Below, piece by piece: positions 17,365 through 27,495 of a DNA stretch of 64,000 nucleotides (position 1 is its first letter; every line of letters begins with the position of its first letter). The translations under genes and the position numbers were made by a program. The stretch comes from Duganella sp. Root1480D1. Lineage in GTDB: Bacteria; Pseudomonadota; Gammaproteobacteria; Burkholderiales; Burkholderiaceae_D. The notes under the pieces were generated by a model. That model was not told where the DNA came from. It worked only from the letters and a program-made list of their open reading frames with translations, and ran no database searches. Where the stretch lies: positions 153,547-217,546 of the forward strand of contig NZ_LMFZ01000007.1 of assembly GCF_001427305.1 (NCBI RefSeq). The letters are read 5' to 3'.

Positions 17365-18534
17365 ATGCTGATCGATTTCTTCTTCACGCTGAAAGACGCC
17401 AAGATCCCGGTCACGATCAAGGAATTCCTCACCCTGCTGGAAGCCATGCAAAAGCAGGTGCTGGAACCCTCGCTGGACGACTTCTACTACATGAGCCGCC
17501 TGTGCCTGGTGAAGGACGAAGCCAACTACGACAAGTTCGACCGCGCTTTCGGCCAGTACTTCAAGGGCATCAACGCCGTTTTCGACACCACGAAAGAGAT
17601 TCCGCTCGACTGGCTGCTGCAGCGCATGAAGCGCGAACTGACGCCCGAGCAGATCGCCGCGCTGGAAAAATTCGGCTACGACAAGCTGATGGACCGCCTG
17701 AACGAGCTGCTGAAAGAGCAGAAGGAACGCCATGAAGGCGGCAACAAATGGATTGGCAGCGGCGGCACCTCCCCTTTCGGCAACGGCGGCACCAATCCGG
17801 AAGGCATCCGCATCGGCGGCAAGGGCGGCAACCGCACCGCCGTCAAGGTGTGGGAGCAGCGCACTTATAAGGATTATGACGGCGACCGTGAACTGGGCAC
17901 GCGCAATATCAAGGTCGCCCTGCGCCGCCTGCGCAAGTTCGCGCGCCAGGGCGTGGCGGAAGAACTGGCGCTGGACCAGACCATCCGCGCCACCGCCAAC
18001 AACGCCGGCTACCTCGACATCAAGATGCAGCCCGAGCGCAAGAACAACGTCAAGGTCCTGATGCTGATGGACGTGGGCGGCACGATGGACGACCATATCG
18101 AACGCGCGGAAGAACTGTTCTCGGCCGCCAAGACCGAGTTCAAGAACATGGAGTTCTACTACTTCCACAACTGCGTGTACGACTACCTGTGGCGCAGCAA
18201 CCGCCGCCGCAACGCCGAACGCTTCGCCACCTGGGACGTGCTGCGCAAATACCCGCCCGACACCAAACTGATTTTCGTCGGCGACGCCACCATGAGTCCC
18301 TATGAAGTACTGCAGCCTGGCGGCTCGGTCGAGTACAACAACGAAGAAGCCGGCGCCGAATGGCTCGGAAGATTCACTTCCCACTTCCCCAAATTCATCT
18401 GGCTCAACCCCGAACCGGAAGGCCTGTGGCAATACCGCCAATCGATCTCCGTGATCCGCCAGATCATGCAGAACCGCATGTTCCCCATCACCATCGAAGG
18501 CCTGGAACGCGCCATGCGCACCCTCTCGAAATAA
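17365..18534 (+). CDS. VWA domain-containing protein (CoxE-like), MoxR partner
   Basis: 389 residues. The N-terminal half is helical (about 1-200), with a charged Gly-rich linker around 125-150. The C-terminal half is a von Willebrand A domain. Its metal-site motif reads LMDVGGTMDDH (about 236-246), where the common form is DxSxS; the glycine variant is seen in this subfamily. GGAGG sits before the ATG. It ends the moxR-GNAT-vwa operon, and its TAA lies inside the end of the perfect inverted repeat at 18534-18608. Cytoplasmic partner of the MoxR ATPase by family knowledge. Confidence 0.88.
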   Translation: MLIDFFFTLKDAKIPVTIKEFLTLLEAMQKQVLEPSLDDFYYMSRLCLVKDEANYDKFDRAFGQYFKGINAVFDTTKEIPLDWLLQRMKRELTPEQIAALEKFGYDKLMDRLNELLKEQKERHEGGNKWIGSGGTSPFGNGGTNPEGIRIGGKGGNRTAVKVWEQRTYKDYDGDRELGTRNIKVALRRLRKFARQGVAEELALDQTIRATANNAGYLDIKMQPERKNNVKVLMLMDVGGTMDDHIERAEELFSAAKTEFKNMEFYYFHNCVYDYLWRSNRRRNAERFATWDVLRKYPPDTKLIFVGDATMSPYEVLQPGGSVEYNNEEAGAEWLGRFTSHFPKFIWLNPEPEGLWQYRQSISVIRQIMQNRMFPITIEGLERAMRTLSK

Positions 18535-18608
18535 AAGTCGGGGTCAGCTCCGGCAATCGGACATTTCGCTACGCGAAATGTCCGATTGCCGGAGCTGACC
18601 CCGACTTT
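18534..18608. repeat. Perfect 36-bp inverted repeat, family A, between convergent genes
   Basis: Left arm 18534-18569 and right arm 18573-18608 are exact reverse complements around the loop TAC. The outer part is AAAGTCGGGGTCAGCTCCGG. The element spans exactly from the TAA of the VWA gene to the TGA of kdpE, each of which contributes its last base. It probably acts as a bidirectional terminator. A half copy is found at 61-112. Confidence 0.9.
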
Positions 18609-19315
18609 CAAGTTAGCTGGAGGCGGTAGCCGACGGCGGTTTCAGTCAGCAGGTATTGCGGCTGGGCCGGGTCGTCTTCCAGCTTGTGGCGCAGGTGGCC
18701 CATGTAGATGCGCAGGTAGTGGCTGTTGTCGGATTGTGCGGGGCCCCAGACGGCGCGCAGCAATTGCGGCGCCGTCATGACACGGCCAGCGTTGGCGACC
18801 AGCACGGACAACAAGCGGTATTCGGTGGGCGTCAGGTGCACGTGCTCGCCGCGCTTGGTCACGCGCCGGTTGGGCAGGTCTACCGCTACTTCGCCGAATT
18901 GCACCTGGCCGGCGCTGTCGGCTTGCGGTTGCCGCTGGCGGCGCAGTGTGGCGCGCACGCGGGCCAGCAGTTCGCCGGTGCCAAAGGGCTTGCTCAGGTA
19001 ATCATCAGCGCCGGCGTCCAGCGCCTTGATCTTGTCTGCTTCGTTGACGCGCGCCGACAGCACGATGACCGGCACGTTCGACCACTTACGCAAATCGGCG
19101 ATCAAGTCGATGCCGTCTCCATCCGGCAAGCCCAGGTCGAGGATCACCAGGTCAGGACGCCGCGTGCCAGCATCGATCAGGCCGCGCTGCATGGTAGCCG
19201 ATTCGTGGACATGCCAGCCCTCCTCTTCCAGCGCGGCACGCACGAAACGGCGGATCTGCGGCTCGTCTTCCACCAGCAAGGCTGTCGGGGCGACGTCAGT
19301 CTGTTGCATGTTCAT
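18608..19315 (-). CDS. kdpE: Kdp two-component response regulator
   Basis: 235 residues. Receiver domain with ALLVEDEPQIRRF, the phospho-acceptor Asp in LVILDLGLPDGDG and the Lys in YLSKPFGTGELLARV. It is followed by an OmpR/PhoB winged-helix DNA-binding domain (about 135-230, LTPTEYRLLSVLVANAGRVM). It activates kdp transcription when potassium is low or the cell is salt-stressed. The start overlaps the end of kdpD by four bases. Two near starts exist (MNMQQT and MQQT). Confidence 0.95.
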   Translation of the reverse strand: MNMQQTDVAPTALLVEDEPQIRRFVRAALEEEGWHVHESATMQRGLIDAGTRRPDLVILDLGLPDGDGIDLIADLRKWSNVPVIVLSARVNEADKIKALDAGADDYLSKPFGTGELLARVRATLRRQRQPQADSAGQVQFGEVAVDLPNRRVTKRGEHVHLTPTEYRLLSVLVANAGRVMTAPQLLRAVWGPAQSDNSHYLRIYMGHLRHKLEDDPAQPQYLLTETAVGYRLQLT

Positions 19316-22011
19316 GCTTCCTCAATCTCGGGCACTTGCGGCGGCATGCCGACCGGCAGCGTGAAGACGATGGCGGCGCCACCCAGCGGCGACTTGTCGG
19401 CCGCGATGGTGCCGCCGTGGGCTTCAACAATTGCGCGGCAGATCGCGAGGCCAAGGCCGACGCCGGGCTTCGACGATTCCTTCTCGCCGCGCGTGAATTT
19501 TTCGAAAATCGCTTCTTCACGGCCGCGCGGCAAACCTGGGCCGTTATCGTACACCATCACGCGCACGAATTCGCCGCGCCGCACGGCATAGATCACGATG
19601 GACGATCCGGGCGATGTATACTTCGCCGCATTCTCCAACAGGTTGCACAGCACGCGCTCGATCAGCACGGCGTCGAAGCGCAATAGCGGCAGTTCCAGCG
19701 CGAGCTGCGTGCTGACCTTGTGTTCCTTCAGCTGCAGGCCGCTGTGGCGCAGCGCGCTGCCGACCACTTCTTCCAGCGGTTGCCATTGCAGGTTGATTTT
19801 CAACTCGCCGCTTTCGATGCGGGCCATGTCCAGCAGGTTGGCTACCAGGGCACTCATGCGCAGCGCTTCATCGTGCAGCGATTGTGCGGCTTCGAGCTGT
19901 TGCTGCGCCAGCGGCGGGCGAGAATGCGCCAGGGATTCTGACAGGCCGACCAGTGACGTCAAAGGCGTGCGCAAGTCGTGCGATAAGGCGGCCAATAGCG
20001 AATTGCGCAGTCGTTCCGATTCCATATTGACCAGCGCTTCCTGCGCCACTTCGATATAGTGCACCCGTTCAAGCGCGATGGCTGCCAGTGCCGCGAAGGT
20101 GTCCAGGTGCTGCCTCTGCTCGGGGATCAGGATCCAGCGCCGCTGCGCCGGTTCGATCGCCAACACGCCGCGCGTGCGCATCGGCGCCACCAGCGGCATG
20201 TAGAAAAGCGGGCTGGCGGGCAGCGTGTCCGTGCCAAGGCCCGCGCTTTCGGCGTGGTCGAAGGCCCATTGCGCCACGCCCTGGTCTAACGCTGCGGGAA
20301 CTGCCACGCCGGACGGCAAGTGCAGCCGCCCTTCCGCATCGGGCACCAGCAAGGTGGCCTTGGCGCGGAATGTCCCCTGCACGAAGCGGGCGGTAGTCTC
20401 GAAAATCTGCTCGGTCTGCAGGGCGCCGGACAGTTCGCGGGCGAATTCGTACAGGGCACGGGCCCGCGCTTCGCGGTAAGAGGCGACACGGGCCTGGAAG
20501 CGCAGGCCGGCAGTCAGGTGCCCGGTGATCAGGCCAACCGCCAGCATGACGCCGAAGGTGATCAGGTACTGCAGGTCCGAAATGGCAAAAGTGAAGCGCG
20601 GCGGGACGAAGAAGAAATCGAAACAGGCCACGCTGACGCATGTGGCCAGCACTGAGGGCGCTCGGCCGTAACGCACCGCGACCAGCAGCACAACCAGTAG
20701 GAACAGCATGGCAATATTGGCCAGGTCGAAGTATGGCAGAAGCGGGGTCGCCAGCAGCGCCATGCCAAGGCTGGAGCCGGCGGCCACGGCATAGCCGGCC
20801 AGCCGTGACTTCAGGCGTTGGGCGTCTTCCTCGGCGTCGACCGCAGCTTCCGGGCTGGGCAAGGCTTCGCGCTCGCTGACGGCGACCTCGATCAGATCAA
20901 TGTCGGGCGCGTGCGCAGCCAGGCTGCGGATGTGCGAACGGCGCCATGGCCAGGTGCGGTGCGCCCGGCCTATCGTGATCCTGGACAGGTTGTGCTCGCG
21001 CGCGTATTCCACGGCGGAGGCGGCGATGTCGCTGCCGGACAGCACGGCGGTGGTGGCGCCCAGGTCCTGCGCCAGCTTCAGGGTTTTCAGGATGCGTTCG
21101 CGCTGCGCGGCGAACAGACGTTGCAGCGCAGGCGTTTCGACATAGATGGCATGCCATTCGGTGCCAAGCTGGCCGGCCAGGCGTGCCGCGCTGCGCACCA
21201 CTTGCTCGCAGCCGGAGCGCGGGCCGACCAGGGCCAGGACCGAGGCACCGGTTTTCCATATGACGTCGATCGATTGTTCGACGCGGTAGGCGCGCACGTC
21301 GTCTTCAATGCGGTCGGCGGTGCGGCGCAGCGCCAGCTCGCGCAGCGCGATCAGGTTTCCCTTGCGGAAGAAGTTTTGCGCGGCGCGCTCGGCCTGCTGG
21401 GCGTGATAGACTTTGCCGCCCTTCAGGCGCGCCAGTAGTTCGTCGGCTGGGATGTCGACCAGCACTACCTCGTCGGCGGCGTCGAACACGGTGTCGGGCA
21501 CGGTTTCGTTGACCTGGATGCCAGTGATGCCGCCCACGACGTCATTCAGGCTTTCCAGGTGCTGCACGTTGACGGTGCTGAAGACGTCGATGCCCGCTTC
21601 CAGCAGTTCCTCAACATCCTGCCAGCGCTTGGGATGGCGCGAGCCGGGCGCGTTCGAGTGCGCCAGTTCGTCGATCAGGATCAGCGGCGGGCGCTGGGCC
21701 AGCGCCCCGTCGATGTCAAACTCATTCAGAGTTTTTCCGCGATAGGCGACGGCGCGCAGTGGCAGCAGGGGCAGGCCCTCCACCAGCGCGGCCGTCTCGC
21801 TACGGCCGTGGGTCTCGATGACGCCGACCAGCACCTGCTGCCCGGCCGCCTGCAGCTTGCGGGCAGCCGACAGCATGGCGTAGGTCTTGCCTACACCAGC
21901 CGAGGCGCCGAAGTAGATGCGCAGCTTGCCGCGTGCTGCCTTGCGCTCCTGCTCCTGCATTTGCGCCAGCAGCGCGTCGGGGTCCGGCCGGTCGTCGTCG
22001 AGTGGAATCAT
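19312..22011 (-). CDS. kdpD: Potassium sensor histidine kinase
   Basis: 899 residues, the usual KdpD length. Domains in order: KdpD N-terminal ATP-binding domain with Walker A GASAGVGKT (35-43), a UspA-like domain (about 250-370), four membrane helices (about 400-500), a GAF-like region, and a histidine kinase with ALSHDLRTPLTSLVGLSESL (about 670-690). The C-terminal ATPase domain has DNGPGLPRG and GVGLGLAICRAIVEAHGG. It phosphorylates KdpE. It starts 1 bp after kdpC and overlaps kdpE, so the regulators are in the same operon as the pump. Confidence 0.97.
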   Translation of the reverse strand: MIPLDDDRPDPDALLAQMQEQERKAARGKLRIYFGASAGVGKTYAMLSAARKLQAAGQQVLVGVIETHGRSETAALVEGLPLLPLRAVAYRGKTLNEFDIDGALAQRPPLILIDELAHSNAPGSRHPKRWQDVEELLEAGIDVFSTVNVQHLESLNDVVGGITGIQVNETVPDTVFDAADEVVLVDIPADELLARLKGGKVYHAQQAERAAQNFFRKGNLIALRELALRRTADRIEDDVRAYRVEQSIDVIWKTGASVLALVGPRSGCEQVVRSAARLAGQLGTEWHAIYVETPALQRLFAAQRERILKTLKLAQDLGATTAVLSGSDIAASAVEYAREHNLSRITIGRAHRTWPWRRSHIRSLAAHAPDIDLIEVAVSEREALPSPEAAVDAEEDAQRLKSRLAGYAVAAGSSLGMALLATPLLPYFDLANIAMLFLLVVLLVAVRYGRAPSVLATCVSVACFDFFFVPPRFTFAISDLQYLITFGVMLAVGLITGHLTAGLRFQARVASYREARARALYEFARELSGALQTEQIFETTARFVQGTFRAKATLLVPDAEGRLHLPSGVAVPAALDQGVAQWAFDHAESAGLGTDTLPASPLFYMPLVAPMRTRGVLAIEPAQRRWILIPEQRQHLDTFAALAAIALERVHYIEVAQEALVNMESERLRNSLLAALSHDLRTPLTSLVGLSESLAHSRPPLAQQQLEAAQSLHDEALRMSALVANLLDMARIESGELKINLQWQPLEEVVGSALRHSGLQLKEHKVSTQLALELPLLRFDAVLIERVLCNLLENAAKYTSPGSSIVIYAVRRGEFVRVMVYDNGPGLPRGREEAIFEKFTRGEKESSKPGVGLGLAICRAIVEAHGGTIAADKSPLGGAAIVFTLPVGMPPQVPEIEEA

Positions 22012-22012
22012 A

Positions 22013-22597
22013 TCAGCGAGTATGCGGCGTTTTTCCGTCCAGCGCCAGATTCAGCGCCAGTACGTTCACGCGCGGCTCGCCGAAAATACCCAGCACGGTG
22101 TGGGACGCGTGCTTGTCGATCAGGTCCCGCACCTGCTCGGGCGCCATGCGGCGCTCGGGGGCCACCCGCCTGGCCTGGTAGTAGGCCGCCGCCAGGCTGA
22201 TTTCCGGATCGAGGCCGCTGCCCGATGCCGTCACCAGGTCCACCGGGATGGGCGCGGTGTTGCCTGGATCGGCAGCTTGCAGTGCTTCCACGCGGCCCTT
22301 CACGGCGTCGGTATAAGCCGGATTGAGCGGTCCCTGGTTGGAGCCACTGGAACCGTTGGCGTTGTAAGGCATTGGTCCGGTGGCCGATGGGCGGCCCCAG
22401 AAATACTTCGGCGATGTGAATTGCTGGCCGATCAGGGCCGAGCCGACCGGCTTACCGTTCACTTCCAGGATGGAGCCGTCGGCCTGGCTTGGGAAAGCAG
22501 CCGAGCCGACGCCGGTGACAGCCAACGGATAAATCACGCCGCAGGCCAGCGTCAAGGCGCCGAACAGTACCAGCGCGGGACGAATAGTCGAAATCAT
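22013..22597 (-). CDS. kdpC: Potassium-transporting ATPase subunit C
   Basis: 194 residues with one N-terminal membrane helix ([20 protein letters not shown]) and a periplasmic domain with the family motif GSALIGQQF and [15 protein letters not shown]. It stabilises the KdpFABC complex and aids potassium delivery. ATG 22597 is chosen because GGAG lies upstream and the start then follows the kdpB stop; a longer frame to 22645 would run into kdpB. Confidence 0.96.
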   Translation of the reverse strand: MISTIRPALVLFGALTLACGVIYPLAVTGVGSAAFPSQADGSILEVNGKPVGSALIGQQFTSPKYFWGRPSATGPMPYNANGSSGSNQGPLNPAYTDAVKGRVEALQAADPGNTAPIPVDLVTASGSGLDPEISLAAAYYQARRVAPERRMAPEQVRDLIDKHASHTVLGIFGEPRVNVLALNLALDGKTPHTR

Positions 22598-22610
22598 CTT
22601 GTTCTCCAGC

Positions 22611-24707
22611 TTAAACGAGGTTGAACGCAGCCAGCAGCATGTCAATCAATTTGATGCCGATGAACGGCAGGATCAGGCCGCCCACGCCATATACCAGCAG
22701 GTTGCGTCGCAGCAGCGCAGTAGCGCCAATGGCGCGGTAACGCACACCTTTCAGGGCCAGGGGAATCAGGCACACGATGATCAGCGCGTTGAAGATCACG
22801 GCGGACATGATGGCCGAATTAGGGCTGGCCAGGTGCATCACGTCCAGCGCCTTCAGCTGCGGGTAGGTGCCGACAAAAGCTGCCGGAATGATCGCGAAGT
22901 ACTTGGCGATATCGTTCGAGATCGAGAAGGTGGTCAGCGAGCCGCGCGTCATCAGCATCTGCTTGCCGATCTCGACGATCTCCAGCAGCTTGGTCGGGTT
23001 GGAGTCCAGGTCGACCATATTGCCTGCCTCCTTGGCGGCCTGGGTGCCCGAGCTCATGGCGACCGCCACGTCGGCCTGGGCCAGTGCCGGTGCATCATTG
23101 GTGCCGTCGCCGGTCATGGCGACCAGGCGGCCGTCGGCCTGGTAGCTGCGGATAAGTTTCAACTTATCCTCAGGCGTCGCCTCTGCCAGGAAGTCGTCCA
23201 CGCCCGCTTCGGCCGCAATCGCGGCGGCGGTCAGCTTGTTGTCGCCGGTGATCATCACAGTCTTGATGCCCATGCGGCGCAGTTCCGCAAAGCGCTCCTT
23301 GATGCCGCCCTTGACGATGTCTTTCAGCTCCACCACCCCCACCACGCGGCCATTATCTGCCACCACCAGCGGCGTGCTGCCACGGCGCGAGACATCTTCC
23401 ACTGTGCGCGCCACTTCGGCAGGCCACTGCTGGCCGGCCGCTTGCACATGCTTGCGCACGGCGTCGGCCGAGCCCTTGCGCACTTCACGGCCCTCCAGGT
23501 CCACGCCGCTCATGCGGGTATTGGCCGAGAAAGGAATGAAGACGGCATGCAAGGGTGACAGTTCACGCTCGCGGATATTGAACTTCTGCTTGGCCAGCAC
23601 CACGATGCTGCGCCCTTCCGGCGTCTCGTCCGCCAGCGAAGCCAGTTGCGCGATGTCGGCCAATTCCCGCTCGGTCACACCCGGTGCGGCAAAGAAGGCT
23701 GAAGCCTGGCGGTTGCCGAGGGTGATGGTACCGGTCTTGTCCAGCAACAGCACATCGACGTCGCCCGCTGCTTCCACCGCACGGCCGGAAGTGGCGATCA
23801 CGTTGGCCTGCATCATGCGGCTCATGCCTGCTACGCCGATGGCCGACAACAGGCCGCCGATGGTGGTCGGGATCAGGCACACCAGCAGTGCGATCAGTAC
23901 GGTAATGGTGATCGGCGAACCTGATTGCGCGGTCTCTACCGAGAACAGGGAGAATGGCAGCAAGGTCGCAGTCACGATCAGGAACACGATGGTCAGCGCC
24001 ACCAGCAGGATGGTCAGCGCGATCTCGTTCGGCGTTTTCTTGCGCTTGGCGCCTTCCACCATGGCGATCATGCGGTCGAGGAAAGTCTCGCCTGGATTCG
24101 CCGTCACCTGCACCACCAGCCAGTCGGACAGCACGCGGGTGCCGCCGGTGACGGAGGAAAAATCGCCACCCGATTCCCGGATGACCGGTGCGGATTCGCC
24201 GGTAATGGCGCTTTCGTCCACCGACGCCACGCCTTCGATCACGGTGCCGTCGATCGGGATCACGTCACCGGCTTCCACCAGCACGTAATTGCCCTTGCGC
24301 AGATCTGTGGCGGGGCATGGCAGCCAGGCCGTGCCGTGCTTGGCCACCTCCAGGCGCTTCGATGTCACGCTCTGTTTCAGGCTGCGCAGCGAAGCCGCCT
24401 GGGCCTTGCTGCGTCCCTCCGCCAGTGCTTCGGCGAAGTTTGCGAACAGCACGGTGAACCACAGCCAGATGGTGGTGGCGAGGATGAAACCGGAACTGGC
24501 CTCCCCCACGCCATTCAGCGACTGGATGTAAAGCAGCGTAGTGATGATGCTGCCGACATAGACGACGAACATCACGGGGCTGCGCAGTTGGACCGCAGGA
24601 CTCAGCTTGCGGAACGCATCGGTAATGGCCGGCACCACCAGCTGCGAATCGAGCAGCTTGAGGCGCTTGCCAGGTTGGGCGACTGGAATCGCCTGGGATT
24701 GCGACAT
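22611..24707 (-). CDS. kdpB: Potassium-transporting P-type ATPase subunit B
   Basis: 698 residues. P1A-type ATPase: actuator loop with [14 protein letters not shown], phosphorylation motif [15 protein letters not shown], and hinge [20 protein letters not shown]. It hydrolyses ATP to drive potassium uptake through KdpA. The ATG at 24707 has GGAG eight bases upstream; the GTG at 24716 overlaps that site and is unlikely. It lies 12 bp after the kdpA stop. Confidence 0.97.
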   Translation of the reverse strand: MSQSQAIPVAQPGKRLKLLDSQLVVPAITDAFRKLSPAVQLRSPVMFVVYVGSIITTLLYIQSLNGVGEASSGFILATTIWLWFTVLFANFAEALAEGRSKAQAASLRSLKQSVTSKRLEVAKHGTAWLPCPATDLRKGNYVLVEAGDVIPIDGTVIEGVASVDESAITGESAPVIRESGGDFSSVTGGTRVLSDWLVVQVTANPGETFLDRMIAMVEGAKRKKTPNEIALTILLVALTIVFLIVTATLLPFSLFSVETAQSGSPITITVLIALLVCLIPTTIGGLLSAIGVAGMSRMMQANVIATSGRAVEAAGDVDVLLLDKTGTITLGNRQASAFFAAPGVTERELADIAQLASLADETPEGRSIVVLAKQKFNIRERELSPLHAVFIPFSANTRMSGVDLEGREVRKGSADAVRKHVQAAGQQWPAEVARTVEDVSRRGSTPLVVADNGRVVGVVELKDIVKGGIKERFAELRRMGIKTVMITGDNKLTAAAIAAEAGVDDFLAEATPEDKLKLIRSYQADGRLVAMTGDGTNDAPALAQADVAVAMSSGTQAAKEAGNMVDLDSNPTKLLEIVEIGKQMLMTRGSLTTFSISNDIAKYFAIIPAAFVGTYPQLKALDVMHLASPNSAIMSAVIFNALIIVCLIPLALKGVRYRAIGATALLRRNLLVYGVGGLILPFIGIKLIDMLLAAFNLV

Positions 24708-24719
24708 GATGTGCACTCC

Positions 24720-26501
24720 TTACTTATACAGTTGCAGGTGTTCGATCACCGGACCAAGCGCCAGCGAAGGAACATAATTCAATACGCCTACCAGCAGCAC
24801 CACGGCCACCAGCAGGAACACGAACATCGGGCCATGGGTCGGCATGGTTCCGGAGTTGGCTTGCAGGCGCTGTTTGGACGCCAGCGAGCCGGCAATCGCC
24901 AGCACCGGAACGATCATGGCGAAGCGGCCAAACCACATGGCGATAGCCAGCATGACGTTATAGAACGGCGTATTGGCTGAGAGGCCGGCGAAGGCGCTGC
25001 CGTTGTTGTTGGCGGCCGAACTGAAGGCGTACAGGATCTCCGAGAAACCATGCGCGCCCGGATTGGCAACGCCTACCTTGCCCACGTCCAGCATGACAGC
25101 GATGGCGGTACCCGCCAGCACCAGGGTCGGCGTGACCAGGATGGCGATCGACGTCATTTTCATCTCATACGACTGGATCTTCTTGCCCAGGTACTCCGGC
25201 GTGCGGCCGATCATCAGGCCCGCGATGAACACCGCCATGATGGCGAAGATCAGCATGCCGTACAGGCCGGAGCCGACGCCGCCGAACACCACTTCGCCGA
25301 GCTGCATCAGCAGCATCGGTCCTGCGCCGCCCAGCGGCGTGAAGGAATCATGCATGCCGTTTACAGCGCCACAGGATGCGGCTGTGGTCACGGTCGCGAA
25401 CAGGCCGGTGGCGGCAATACCGAAGCGCGTTTCCTTGCCTTCCATATTGCCGCCCGCTTGCAGCGCCGTGGCCGCCTGGTCGACGCCCATCGCCTGCAAT
25501 GCCGGTTGCGCGCCCTGTTCCGCTGCAGTGATGCCGATGGCAGCGACCACGAACATGATGGCCATCGCCCCCAGCACGGCCCAGCCCTGGCGGCGGTCGC
25601 CCACCAGGCGGCCAAAGGCGAAACACAGTGCTGCGGGAATCAGGAAGATGGCGAGCATCTGCGCGAAATTGGACAGCGCGGTCGGGTTCTCATACGGATG
25701 TGCCGAGTTGGCGTTGAAGAAGCCGCCACCATTCGTGCCCAGCATCTTGATCGCTTCCTGCGATGCGACCGGTCCCATGGCGATCAGCTGCGTGGCCGCG
25801 GTCCGGGTCAGTGCCGGCGCCTCGGGCGTGGCGCCCGGTACGGCGTAGGTCACCGGTTCCACCAAAGCCACTTCCTTATAAGCAGAAAAGTTCTGGATCG
25901 CGCCCTGGCCGACCAGGAACACAGCAAACACGAAGGACAACGGCAGCAGCACGTACAGCATGATGCGGGTCAGGTCGACCCAGAAATTGCCGATGGATTT
26001 GGCCGAGCGGGCTGAGAAACCGCGAATCAGGGCAAATGCCACGGCAATGCCGGTGGCCGCCGAGAAAAAATTCTGGCCGGTCAACGCCAGCATCTGGCTC
26101 AAATAGCTCATGGTCTGCTCGCCCGCATAGCCCTGCCAATTGGTGTTGGCGACAAAGCTAACGGCGGTGTTGAAGGAGGAATCGGGGCCGACACCTGGCA
26201 GGCCTTGGGGGTTCAATGGCAGCCACGCCTGCATGCGTTGCACGGCATAGACAAACAGGGTACCGACGAGGTTGAAAACCAGCAGCGCCATGGCGTAGGC
26301 TTTCCAGCCCATGCCGCGCTGCGTTTCGCCGGCCGGCACGCCGGCGGCGCGGTACAGCAGCTTTTCGAGTGCTGCCAGCCAGCCGAGGCCTGGGATCTTG
26401 CGGCCATCGGCCACGCGTGCCAGCAAACCGCCCAGCGGCCACGCGGCGGCAACCAGAACCAGCAGGAATACAGCCAGCAACAGGAAGGATTGGGTGGTCA
26501 T
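24720..26501 (-). CDS. kdpA: Potassium-transporting ATPase subunit A
   Basis: 593 residues with about ten membrane helices; the potassium-selective channel-like subunit of KdpFABC. The family motif [14 protein letters not shown] (about 146-159) and [18 protein letters not shown] (about 253-270) form parts of the selectivity filter loops. It starts 1 bp after the kdpF stop region and is followed by kdpB, the standard order. Confidence 0.97.
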   Translation of the reverse strand: MTTQSFLLLAVFLLVLVAAAWPLGGLLARVADGRKIPGLGWLAALEKLLYRAAGVPAGETQRGMGWKAYAMALLVFNLVGTLFVYAVQRMQAWLPLNPQGLPGVGPDSSFNTAVSFVANTNWQGYAGEQTMSYLSQMLALTGQNFFSAATGIAVAFALIRGFSARSAKSIGNFWVDLTRIMLYVLLPLSFVFAVFLVGQGAIQNFSAYKEVALVEPVTYAVPGATPEAPALTRTAATQLIAMGPVASQEAIKMLGTNGGGFFNANSAHPYENPTALSNFAQMLAIFLIPAALCFAFGRLVGDRRQGWAVLGAMAIMFVVAAIGITAAEQGAQPALQAMGVDQAATALQAGGNMEGKETRFGIAATGLFATVTTAASCGAVNGMHDSFTPLGGAGPMLLMQLGEVVFGGVGSGLYGMLIFAIMAVFIAGLMIGRTPEYLGKKIQSYEMKMTSIAILVTPTLVLAGTAIAVMLDVGKVGVANPGAHGFSEILYAFSSAANNNGSAFAGLSANTPFYNVMLAIAMWFGRFAMIVPVLAIAGSLASKQRLQANSGTMPTHGPMFVFLLVAVVLLVGVLNYVPSLALGPVIEHLQLYK

Positions 26502-26502
26502 G

Positions 26503-26592
26503 TTACAGGTCCTCCGCTTTCAGCAGGGCCACCAGCAGGTAGACCAGCAGACCGGCCGTGGCGACGGAGCCGATTAGATAAAAGATGTTCAT
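26503..26592 (-). CDS. kdpF: Potassium-transporting ATPase subunit F
   Basis: A 29-residue single-helix peptide, [20 protein letters not shown] and then VALLKAEDL. Length, position just before kdpA and the LVYLLxALLxAEDL ending match KdpF, a small stabilising subunit of the Kdp complex. GGAGG near its end serves kdpA. Its ATG overlaps the stop of the 30-residue peptide gene upstream as ATGA. Confidence 0.9.
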   Translation of the reverse strand: MNIFYLIGSVATAGLLVYLLVALLKAEDL

Positions 26593-26681
26593 TGCTGGCC
26601 TCCCAGCTTGTCGCAACCAGCCACCATAGCGACAACCAGCACGAAAAAGGCGACGATTGCGCCGATAAAGACGATGTCCAT
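26589..26681 (-). CDS. 30-residue membrane peptide at the head of the kdp operon
   Basis: MDIVFIGAIVAFFVLVVAMV followed by [10 protein letters not shown]: one hydrophobic helix and a short polar tail with one cysteine. GGGGA lies upstream of the ATG at 26681, and the stop overlaps kdpF as ATGA, so it is translationally coupled to the pump genes. It is not KdpF, which follows. I recognise no named family; a small accessory or stabilising subunit of the Kdp complex is inferred from position alone. Confidence 0.7.
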   Translation of the reverse strand: MDIVFIGAIVAFFVLVVAMVAGCDKLGGQQ

Positions 26682-26740
26682 TACGTTCCCCGAAAGGTCT
26701 TGTTTGTCTGTGAACCAGCTTATCGAGCCACGCCTAAAAT

Positions 26741-26783
26741 CGGTGTAAAGACCGGGCGAGCGGGTGTAAACAAGCTGTAAAAA
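26741..26783 (-). promoter_or_regulatory. Putative KdpE operator and kdp promoter region
   Basis: On the minus strand, TTTTTACAGCTTGTTTACAC followed by CCG (26783-26761), then a third TTTACACCG at 26749-26741. From memory, the E. coli KdpE site is also T-rich and ends TTTACACCCCGCCCG. The third TTTACA may also be a -35, with CGATAA about 18 bp further. It lies 60-100 bp before the first small ORF of the operon. Confidence 0.6.
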
Positions 26784-26784
26784 T

Positions 26785-27495
26785 TCAGAAGGTCCGGCTG
26801 ACAGTGAGCTGCAGGGCGCGCTTGCCCAGGAACTTGCCGTTGGCCGGCGACGCATAGGCAGTCTTGCCGGCATCGGTGCCGACAGCAGCCAGTTGCACGC
26901 TGGCCAAGCCCAGGTTCCTGGTCACGCCCAGCTTCCAGTCGCTGTAGTCCGATGCACTGTTGTTCTGCACGCGCTGGTGGCCGGCGTGCAGGTTGACGGT
27001 GTAGCCGGCGCCAGCGTCGATATTCGCACCCAGGTCCAGGTAGCCGGAGTTCCTGCTGTCGACGAAGCCGAACAGGTTGGTCACGCAATGCGAGTACTTC
27101 AGGGTGGCCGGTCCGTATCCAAGCTGGGCGTAGAGTTCTGTCGTATCGGGATTGTCGAGGCCAGGGAGGCGGCCCTTGTAAACATAGGCCAGCACGCCGG
27201 CGTCGTAGCTGATGTCTTCCGTCAGTTGGCCGCGCTTGCCGGCGTAGACGTCCAGTTCCACACGGCCGGAGCCGCCCGCATCACGCGTCCAGTGGATGGT
27301 TGAGGCCCAGGCGCCCACATACCAGCCGGTAGCGGCGCTGGCAAAATCGGCGCCGCCCTGCACTGCGGGCAGCAGGCGCGATTGCGAGATCCCGCGATAG
27401 CGGTAATCGCTGGTCAGCGAAGCGTTGAAGCTCAGGTCATCGGCAAAGGCAGGAGCCGCCAGCATCGCGGCAGCCAGGAAAAATGCGCTCTTCAT
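26785..27495 (-). CDS. TorF family putative porin
   Basis: 236 residues: signal peptide MKSAFFLAAAMLAAPAFA, then a beta-barrel-like sequence with alternating hydrophobic strands. The family signature SLTSDYRYRGISQS sits at the mature N-terminus (about 27-40) and the protein ends in a terminal Phe (LTVSRTF), as expected for an outer-membrane barrel. The transported substrate is unknown. It lies directly upstream of the kdp operon in the same orientation, with the putative KdpE site just after its stop, so read-through from this gene into kdp is possible. Confidence 0.87.
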   Translation of the reverse strand: MKSAFFLAAAMLAAPAFADDLSFNASLTSDYRYRGISQSRLLPAVQGGADFASAATGWYVGAWASTIHWTRDAGGSGRVELDVYAGKRGQLTEDISYDAGVLAYVYKGRLPGLDNPDTTELYAQLGYGPATLKYSHCVTNLFGFVDSRNSGYLDLGANIDAGAGYTVNLHAGHQRVQNNSASDYSDWKLGVTRNLGLASVQLAAVGTDAGKTAYASPANGKFLGKRALQLTVSRTF

